A program made the position numbers and the translations under genes. Of a stretch of DNA of 64,000 nucleotides, positions 59,232 to 64,000 are shown in pieces. The notes below the pieces were generated by a model that did not search any database, had not been told where the DNA came from, and worked only from the letters and a program-made list of their open reading frames with translations. Position 1 is the stretch's first letter. The number at the start of each line of letters is the position of its first letter. This DNA is from Actinocorallia populi (GTDB lineage: Bacteria; Actinomycetota; Actinomycetes; Streptosporangiales; Streptosporangiaceae): NCBI RefSeq assembly GCF_002995495.1, contig NZ_PVZV01000012.1, forward strand, positions 124,001 through 188,000, in the 5' to 3' direction.

Positions 59232-60473
59232 ATGCCCGTCGACGTCCCCCTCAACGCGCCCACCCGCCAGGCGCGCCTGGCCCGCGCCGCCGTGGCCGCG
59301 CTGTTCCTCACCAACGGCGCCGTGTTCTTCAACGTGGTCCCGCGTTACCCGCAGATCAAGGCGGACCTCGACCTGAGCAACGCCACCCTGGGTGTCGCGC
59401 TCGCCGCGTTCCCGCTCGGCGCGCTGCTGGCCGGGCTCCTCGCGGCCGCCGCGATCCGCCGGTTCCGCTCCTCGCGCGTGGCGGCGCTCGGGATCGTGCT
59501 GCTCGCCGCCACGACACTGGCCATCCCCGTCGCGCCGAACTGGATCGTGTTCGCCGCCGTGCTGTTCGTCGTGGGCGCCCTCGACTCGATCATCGACGTC
59601 GCCCAGAACGCGCACGGCCTGCGGGTGCAGCGCCTCTACGGGCGCTCCATCCTCAACTCGCTGCACGGCGTGTGGAGCATCGGCGCGGTCCTGGGCGGCC
59701 TGATGGGCGCGGCCGCCGCCGGTCTGCGCATTCCCCTCGCGGTCCACCTGGGCGTCTCCGCGGCCCTGTTCAGCCTCATCGCCCTCGTCGCCTACCGGTT
59801 CCTGCTGCCCGGCCCCGAAGACGCCGAACGCCCCGCCGAAGCCCAGAACCTCGCCGCCGCCGACGGACACGCGGCGGCCCCGCCCGCCCGCGGCGAAGGC
59901 CGTCGCGCCTTCACCGGCGCGGCGGTGCGGATGCTCGCGGCGCTCGGCGTGCTGGCCGCCTGCGGCGCGCTCGTCGAGGACGCAGGAGCGTCCTGGGGCG
60001 CCATCTACCTCAGCGACGACCTGCACGCCGACGCCGCCACCGCGGGCCTGGCCGTCGTGGCGCTCCAGACCGCCATGACCGTCGGACGCCTCACCGGCGA
60101 CCGCGTCGTGGACCGCTTCGGCCCGCGCGCCGTCACCCGCGCCGGCGGGCTCCTCGCCGCTCTCGGCATGGGCGCCGCCCTGGCCGTGCCGTCCGTGGGG
60201 ACCGCGCTGGCCGGGTTCGCCCTGGCGGGTCTCGGCGTCGCCACCCTCGTCCCCGCGGCCATGCACGCCGCCGACGAGCTGCCCGGACTACCCCCGGGCA
60301 CCGGCCTGACCATCGTCAGCTGGCTGCTGCGCGGAGGTTTCCTGCTCTCCCCGCCCCTCGTCGGATTCGTCTCCGACCTCACCAGCCTGCGCATCGGCCT
60401 GCTGTCCGTCGTCCTGGCCGGCGTCACCACCGCCCTCCTCGCCCGCACCCTGACGAACCGCACATCCGCTTAG
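59232..60473 (+). CDS. MFS transporter, 12 helices
   Basis: 413 residues with two groups of six helices. The first begins AALFLTNGAVFFNVVPRYPQ; motif-A-like segments are GALLAGLLAAAAIRRFRSSR and VGRLTGDRVVDRFGPRAVTR. A hydrophilic loop (about residues 198-228) separates the halves. The gene is 29 bases after the TetR gene and belongs to the same operon. Substrate unknown; export of a sugar-like or acetylated compound is plausible. Confidence 0.88.
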   Translation: MPVDVPLNAPTRQARLARAAVAALFLTNGAVFFNVVPRYPQIKADLDLSNATLGVALAAFPLGALLAGLLAAAAIRRFRSSRVAALGIVLLAATTLAIPVAPNWIVFAAVLFVVGALDSIIDVAQNAHGLRVQRLYGRSILNSLHGVWSIGAVLGGLMGAAAAGLRIPLAVHLGVSAALFSLIALVAYRFLLPGPEDAERPAEAQNLAAADGHAAAPPARGEGRRAFTGAAVRMLAALGVLAACGALVEDAGASWGAIYLSDDLHADAATAGLAVVALQTAMTVGRLTGDRVVDRFGPRAVTRAGGLLAALGMGAALAVPSVGTALAGFALAGLGVATLVPAAMHAADELPGLPPGTGLTIVSWLLRGGFLLSPPLVGFVSDLTSLRIGLLSVVLAGVTTALLARTLTNRTSA

Positions 60474-60506
60474 GCGAAGCCCTCGAGCCGCCGGCGCGGC
60501 CCGGCT

Positions 60507-61085
60507 TCAGGCGCGGGTGAAGACACGGCCGATGGAGACGGTGTAGCCCCGGTGCTTGTAGGACGAGAAGAACTTGAGGGTCTTGCCGGAGCAGCTGAAG
60601 GAGGACTTCACCGGGACGAAGGACTCCGGCGTGCCGGTGCGCAGGCTCTTGGCCAGTTTCCACTTGCTCAGGTTCTCGTGTTCCGGCCACGTCCGGGTGT
60701 TGGCGCCGGTGGCGTCGCCGGTCGCGGTCCTGGGCTTCAGGACGACGGAACCCTTCTTGGCTCCCCGCACCGTCGCCTTGACGCTGAGCTTCTTGGCGTA
60801 CTTCACCTGGCTCCTGAAGCTGGGGTCACCGAGGTTGTAACCGATGAGCTCTTCCTTCGTGGACTTGTTGAAGTCGTAAGCGAGCGACGTTCGGCTGACC
60901 GTCAGCCGCACCCCCTTCAACCCGCTCCCGTGGGTCTCCGCGCCCGCTCCCTGGATGAGCATGGTGTAGGAGGTGCTCTTCCACTTGCCGAGTACGCAGG
61001 ACTTCGCGGCCTCGGCGGGGGAGGCCGCCACGACCGACGCGGATGCGAGGGTTCCCGCCAGGATGACCTTCGACGCAACAGACAT
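60507..61085 (-). CDS. secreted protein of unknown function, 192 residues
   Basis: A signal peptide (VILAGTLASASVVAASPAEA, cleavage near residue 26) is followed by a basic, beta-rich domain (CVLGKWKSTSYTMLIQGAG, GLKGVRLTVSRTSLAYDFNK, VKYAKKLSVKATVRGAKKG) and two cysteines (SCVLG, FSCSG). The layout resembles small extracellular lipocalin-like or ligand-binding domains. GGAGG lies 7-8 bases before ATG 61085. It is convergent with the MFS gene. Confidence 0.75.
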   Translation of the reverse strand: MSVASKVILAGTLASASVVAASPAEAAKSCVLGKWKSTSYTMLIQGAGAETHGSGLKGVRLTVSRTSLAYDFNKSTKEELIGYNLGDPSFRSQVKYAKKLSVKATVRGAKKGSVVLKPRTATGDATGANTRTWPEHENLSKWKLAKSLRTGTPESFVPVKSSFSCSGKTLKFFSSYKHRGYTVSIGRVFTRA

Positions 61086-61240
61086 GTCACTACCTCCGTT
61101 GGGGGGAGTACAACGTAGCCTCAGGAGGCACGTAAGAGCACGGCCCGCCCGAGGCCGGGACAGGACATGCGGGATCCCGGTCCCGGGGTCAGGGTCGCCG
61201 GCGCCTGCTGTTCTTCCGGGTCGTCCCGCGGGTCAGGGCC

Positions 61241-61253
61241 TATGATCGGCCGG
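61241..61253 (+). promoter_or_regulatory. -10 element placing transcription start at the GTG of the LexA-like gene
   Basis: TATGAT at 61241-61246 is a near-consensus -10. Seven bases later is the GTG at 61253, and no ribosome site exists between, so a leaderless transcript is likely. No actinobacterial SOS box (GAAC-N4-GTTC type) is seen in 61086-61252. Confidence 0.55.
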
Positions 61254-61915
61254 TGAGCGCCTACGACGAGTCCGACCTGTTCGAACACCTGGACGCGGCG
61301 GGTCTGCCGGTGCGGCAGCAGCAGATCCTGGTCGTGATCCGGGACTGGGCCGCCCGGCACGGGTACGCGCCGAGCCTGCGGCAGATCGGCGACGCGGTGG
61401 GGCTGCGGTCGTCGTCCTCGGTGTCGCGGCATCTGGCGAGCCTGGAGGAGCGGGGCTTCCTGCGGCGCGGCGCGAGCGTGTCGCGGCCGATCGACGTGCG
61501 GGCGTTCCTGCCGGCCGCCCGGCCGTCGGAGCCGGACGGCGACTCGGTGGTCGTGCCGATGGTCGGCGACATCGCCGCGGGCGTCCCGATCGCGGCGGAC
61601 GAGCACGTCGACGACCTGCTGAGGCTGCCCCGCGGGCTGACCGGCCGCGGAACGGTGTTCGGGCTGCGGGTGCGCGGGGACTCGATGATCGACGCGGCGA
61701 TCTGCGACGGCGACACCGTCGTGGTGCGCCGGCAGCAGGAGGCCCACTCGGGGCAGATCGTGGCCGCGATGATCGACGGGGAGGCCACGGTCAAGGTGTA
61801 CCGGCGCCGCGACGGCCACGTCCTGCTCGAGCCCCGCAACCCCGCCTATGAGGTGATCGACGGCGATCGGGCGGCCGTGCTGGGCGTCGTCGTGTCGGTC
61901 CTGCGCACCCTCTGA
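61253..61915 (+). CDS. LexA-family repressor (S24 autoprotease), atypical paralogue
   Basis: 220 residues. Winged helix-turn-helix (QQQILVVIRDWAARHGYAPS, LRQIGDAVGLRSSSSVSRHL) and a complete S24 domain: cleavage site Ala109-Gly110 in GDIAAGVPI, nucleophile Ser144 in RGDSMID, and general-base Lys181 in ATVKVY. It should therefore cleave itself with activated RecA. It lacks the usual LexA-dinB or nrdR context and a visible SOS box, suggesting a second, specialised LexA. Confidence 0.88.
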   Translation: MSAYDESDLFEHLDAAGLPVRQQQILVVIRDWAARHGYAPSLRQIGDAVGLRSSSSVSRHLASLEERGFLRRGASVSRPIDVRAFLPAARPSEPDGDSVVVPMVGDIAAGVPIAADEHVDDLLRLPRGLTGRGTVFGLRVRGDSMIDAAICDGDTVVVRRQQEAHSGQIVAAMIDGEATVKVYRRRDGHVLLEPRNPAYEVIDGDRAAVLGVVVSVLRTL

Positions 61916-61924
61916 CGCCGTCCG

Positions 61925-62305
61925 CTACCTCCATCCTCCATAGGGGACGGTGAGGATCTCCATGCTGTGACCGTTGGGGTCGTTGAAGTACAGACCCCGG
62001 CCGCCGTCGCGGCGGTTGATCTCACCGGCTCCGCTGCCGTCGGGGTTGGCATGGTACGCGACCGCCTCCTGCCTGATCCGGGCGAAGATGGCGTCGAACT
62101 CCTCCTCCGACACCAGGAACGCGCAGTGGTGCCACCGGAAGTCCTGGGAGTCCATGTAGTCGAGCGTGACGCCGTTGCCGGTCGTGACCGGCACGAACGG
62201 CCCCGTCTGTGCGCCCGCCTCCACGCCGAGCATGCGGGCGAGGAACTCCGCGGAGCTCTTCTTGTCCCGCGCGGGGATGATGATGTGGTCGAGCAGTACC
62301 GCCAT
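61925..62305 (-). CDS. VOC (glyoxalase/dioxygenase superfamily) protein
   Basis: 126 residues forming two beta-alpha-beta-beta-beta units: VLLDHIIIPARDKKSSAEFL, WHHCAFLVSEEEFDAIFARI and a final RGLYFNDPNGHSMEILTVPY. Metal-ligand positions are His7, a His in the third strand and Glu near the end. Members resist antibiotics or act as lyases. GGAGG lies upstream of ATG 62305. The upstream promoter has the form controlled by MerR-type activators. Confidence 0.87.
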   Translation of the reverse strand: MAVLLDHIIIPARDKKSSAEFLARMLGVEAGAQTGPFVPVTTGNGVTLDYMDSQDFRWHHCAFLVSEEEFDAIFARIRQEAVAYHANPDGSGAGEINRRDGGRGLYFNDPNGHSMEILTVPYGGWR

Positions 62306-62332
62306 GTCGTTCTCCCTCCGTCGTCGCCTCCG

Positions 62333-62363
62333 AGTCTGCAACTTCAAGCAAGGTTGAAGTCAA
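62333..62363 (-). promoter_or_regulatory. MerR-type promoter with 19-base spacer upstream of the VOC gene
   Basis: On the minus strand TTGACT (62363-62358) and CAGACT (62338-62333) are 19 bases apart. The perfect dyad ACTTCAA-N6-TTGAAGT (62341-62360) lies between and over the -35. Overlong spacers with a central dyad are the hallmark of MerR/SoxR-regulated promoters. Confidence 0.62.
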
Positions 62364-62384
62364 CCCCGGACGCTCCGCCACGTT

Positions 62385-63869
62385 CTAGGGGCCGTCGACG
62401 CCCGGCACGTCCGGTGCCGGGCGCCGGTCCGTCCGGCCGGGGATGCGGGCCACGAGGAACGCGCAGGCCAGGGCGGCGAGGGCGAAGATCCAGAAGCTGA
62501 GCCGGTAGCCCGACAGGAGGGCGTCGCGGACCGCCGCCGATGGCCGGTCATCCGCGCTCGCGTAGAGGACGTGCCCGTCGCCCGGGGCCAGGCGGGAGGA
62601 GACGACGGCGAGGCAGATGGCGGGGCTGAGCGAGACTCCGAGGAAGTGGACGGTGAGGCGCACGCCGTTGACCACGCCGAGCCTTTCGGCGGGGACGCCC
62701 ATGATGAGCATCGTGGTGTTGGCGGTGTAGAAGACGCCGCCGCCTGCGGACACCAGCACCATCGCGGTGGCGATCAGCCAGTAGGGCGTGTCCTCGGCCA
62801 GGGAGACCGCCAGGAGGGCCAGGCCCGCCGCGGCCGCGGCGGTGCCCCACACCGCGATGCGGTGGGGAGGGAAGCGCGACCCCAGCCTGCCGCTGACGGG
62901 CGGGGCGATCATCCCGGCCAGGGGTCCGGCGAGGACGGCGAGCCCCGCCTGGACGGTGGACATGCCCTGCACGTTCTGCAGGTACAGCGCCAGGAGGAAC
63001 GCCATGCCGACCGAGCCGACGGCGCTCAGCGGCGCGGCGAGGTTGCCGAGCACGAACGCGCGCGTCGAGAACAGGCCCGGGTCGATCAGCGGGGACCGGG
63101 ACCGCCGCTGGTGCGCGGCGAAGACGACGAACAGCAGCGGGCAGAGCACCAGCGGCACCAGCCGCGGCGCGTCGAGCCAGCTCCCGGAACCGGCCTGCGA
63201 GACGACCAGGACGAGGAGGGCGAGCCAGCCGGTCAGCAGCGCTGCGCCGGCCGTGTCGATCGGGTCGCGGGAGGAGGCCGCGGCGCGGGGCAGGCAGTAC
63301 GCGCCCCACGCGAGGGCCGCGACGCCGACCGGGACGTCCAGGAGGAACACCCACTGCCAGCCGAACGTGTCGGCGAGGTAGCCGCCCAGGGACGGGCCGA
63401 GGAGCGGGGCCACCGCCAGCGCGCCCAGGTACACGCCCATGCTCTGGCTCAGGCGCTCCCTCGGCACGGCGGCGGCGATGAGAGCCGTGCCGTTGGCCAT
63501 GGCCATGGCCGCGGCGATCCCCTGCAGCGTCCGCAGGGCGATGAGCACCTCGATGGTCGGCGCCGAGGCCGCCGCCAGGCTCGCCAGGGTGAACAGGGCG
63601 ATCCCCGACAGGTACACCTTGCGCCGGTCGAAGCGGTCGGCGAGCCTGCCGCACACGACCAGCAGGGACGTCTGGACCAGCATGAACCCCAGCACGACCC
63701 AGGTCGCCGCCAGCGGCCCGGCCTCGTAGTGCCCGGCGATGAGCGGAAGAGCGATGTTGAGGACGGTGCCGCTGAGCACGAGCATCGTCGTCCCCAGGCT
63801 CACCGTCGCCACGATCTGCCAGGTGCCGGAGGCCGTCGGCGCGGCGGTGTTGTCGCGTGCGGAGACCAG
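62385..63869 (-). CDS. DHA2-type MFS exporter with probable CTG start
   Basis: 494 residues from CTG 63869. About 14 helices; motif A near LLVVCGRLADRFDRRKVYLS and motif C near GVYLGALAVAPLLGPSLGGY. The first normal start candidate, GTG 63812, lacks a ribosome site and would cut into the first helix. AGGAGG (63880-63875) sits five bases before CTG 63869, and the extra 19 residues complete the cytoplasmic N-terminus and helix 1. The substrate is unknown. A palindrome upstream (63928-63939) suggests control by a TetR or MarR protein encoded beyond the window edge. Confidence 0.85.
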   Translation of the reverse strand: MVSARDNTAAPTASGTWQIVATVSLGTTMLVLSGTVLNIALPLIAGHYEAGPLAATWVVLGFMLVQTSLLVVCGRLADRFDRRKVYLSGIALFTLASLAAASAPTIEVLIALRTLQGIAAAMAMANGTALIAAAVPRERLSQSMGVYLGALAVAPLLGPSLGGYLADTFGWQWVFLLDVPVGVAALAWGAYCLPRAAASSRDPIDTAGAALLTGWLALLVLVVSQAGSGSWLDAPRLVPLVLCPLLFVVFAAHQRRSRSPLIDPGLFSTRAFVLGNLAAPLSAVGSVGMAFLLALYLQNVQGMSTVQAGLAVLAGPLAGMIAPPVSGRLGSRFPPHRIAVWGTAAAAAGLALLAVSLAEDTPYWLIATAMVLVSAGGGVFYTANTTMLIMGVPAERLGVVNGVRLTVHFLGVSLSPAICLAVVSSRLAPGDGHVLYASADDRPSAAVRDALLSGYRLSFWIFALAALACAFLVARIPGRTDRRPAPDVPGVDGP

Positions 63870-63927
63870 CGGAACCTCCTGGTGACGGTCGCGCCGTGAG
63901 GGGGGACGACATACGCTTTGCCGGGAT

Positions 63928-63939
63928 TATTCTAGAATA
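63928..63939. promoter_or_regulatory. 12-bp palindrome TATTCTAGAATA upstream of the DHA2 exporter
   Basis: A perfect palindrome in otherwise GC-rich DNA, with a second AGAA-N5-TTCT dyad overlapping it. It is a likely operator. Nothing else is recognisable between 63870 and 64000. Confidence 0.6.
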
Positions 63940-64000
63940 GCGTTCTGGTCTGGTCGCCCCGGCGCGTGCGGCGTCCTTCCTCTCCGCACGGCGCGCGACC

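Noticed and set aside
62571-63899. Long plus-strand open frame opposite the second DHA2 exporter
   Set aside because: Antisense shadow of the exporter.
1-64000. CRISPR arrays, tRNA or rRNA genes, integrase/att sites
   Set aside because: No regularly spaced repeats, no cloverleaf with CCA or GGTTCGA-type T arms, and no integrase gene were noticed on reading both strands.

Overview
This window is chromosomal DNA from a high-GC actinomycete. Third-position GC is near saturation and many starts are GTG or TTG. Mycothiol-type, DUF574 and SigJ families are present, and regulators are dense. The gene set fits the order Streptosporangiales (for example Thermomonosporaceae), but I cannot fix the genus from sequence alone. 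I saw no rRNA, tRNA, CRISPR array, prophage or intact insertion sequence.

Layout. The left edge (1-3.4 kb) holds the end of an alpha/beta hydrolase and three tandem SigJ-type sigma-factor genes at different stages of domain loss. Two of them share a GTCACA-N16-GGTCAA promoter-like element, and the last is translationally coupled to an Ohr/OsmC-like protein. From 3.4 to 8 kb come a STAS protein, a small secreted protein and a histidine kinase/NarL-type regulator pair. From 8 to 20.7 kb is a mixed accessory stretch: a tandem SUKH-4 immunity-like protein, a DUF234 ATPase with a PD-(D/E)xK-like end, a YfcE-like phosphoesterase, a MarR/cupin/reductase unit, an OLD-like ATPase, an exonuclease, a lipoprotein and a DUF574 methyltransferase. 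From 20.7 to 37.4 kb are many regulator-plus-enzyme pairs: XRE/SDR, TetR/DHA2 exporter, two head-to-head XRE genes, amidohydrolase, and FAD monooxygenase/TetR, together with a nucleotide-sugar dehydrogenase.

The most coherent system is at 37.4-52.2 kb. A GH78 alpha-L-rhamnosidase is divergent from a ROK regulator. Downstream is a run of co-directional genes: solute-binding lipoprotein, permease, permease-ATPase fusion, ATPase, Gfo/Idh/MocA oxidoreductase, a pyranose/C-glycoside oxidase of the GMC superfamily, a C-glycoside deglycosidase beta-subunit domain fused to a TIM barrel, and a deglycosidase alpha-subunit-like TIM-barrel protein. The regulator/rhamnosidase promoter and the transporter promoter carry the same 22-bp operator-like site (18 of 22 identical). 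I read this as one regulon for import, derhamnosylation, sugar 3-oxidation and cleavage of plant or aromatic glycosides, including C-glycosides.

The right part (52.2-64 kb) holds a DUF4328 membrane protein, an orphan barstar-domain protein, an NmrA/TetR divergent pair, a truncated sigma factor, an unknown protein behind a strong palindrome, an acetyltransferase-TetR-MFS operon with paired operators, a secreted protein, a second-type LexA that appears leaderless, a VOC protein behind a MerR-type promoter, and a DHA2 exporter that probably starts at CTG.
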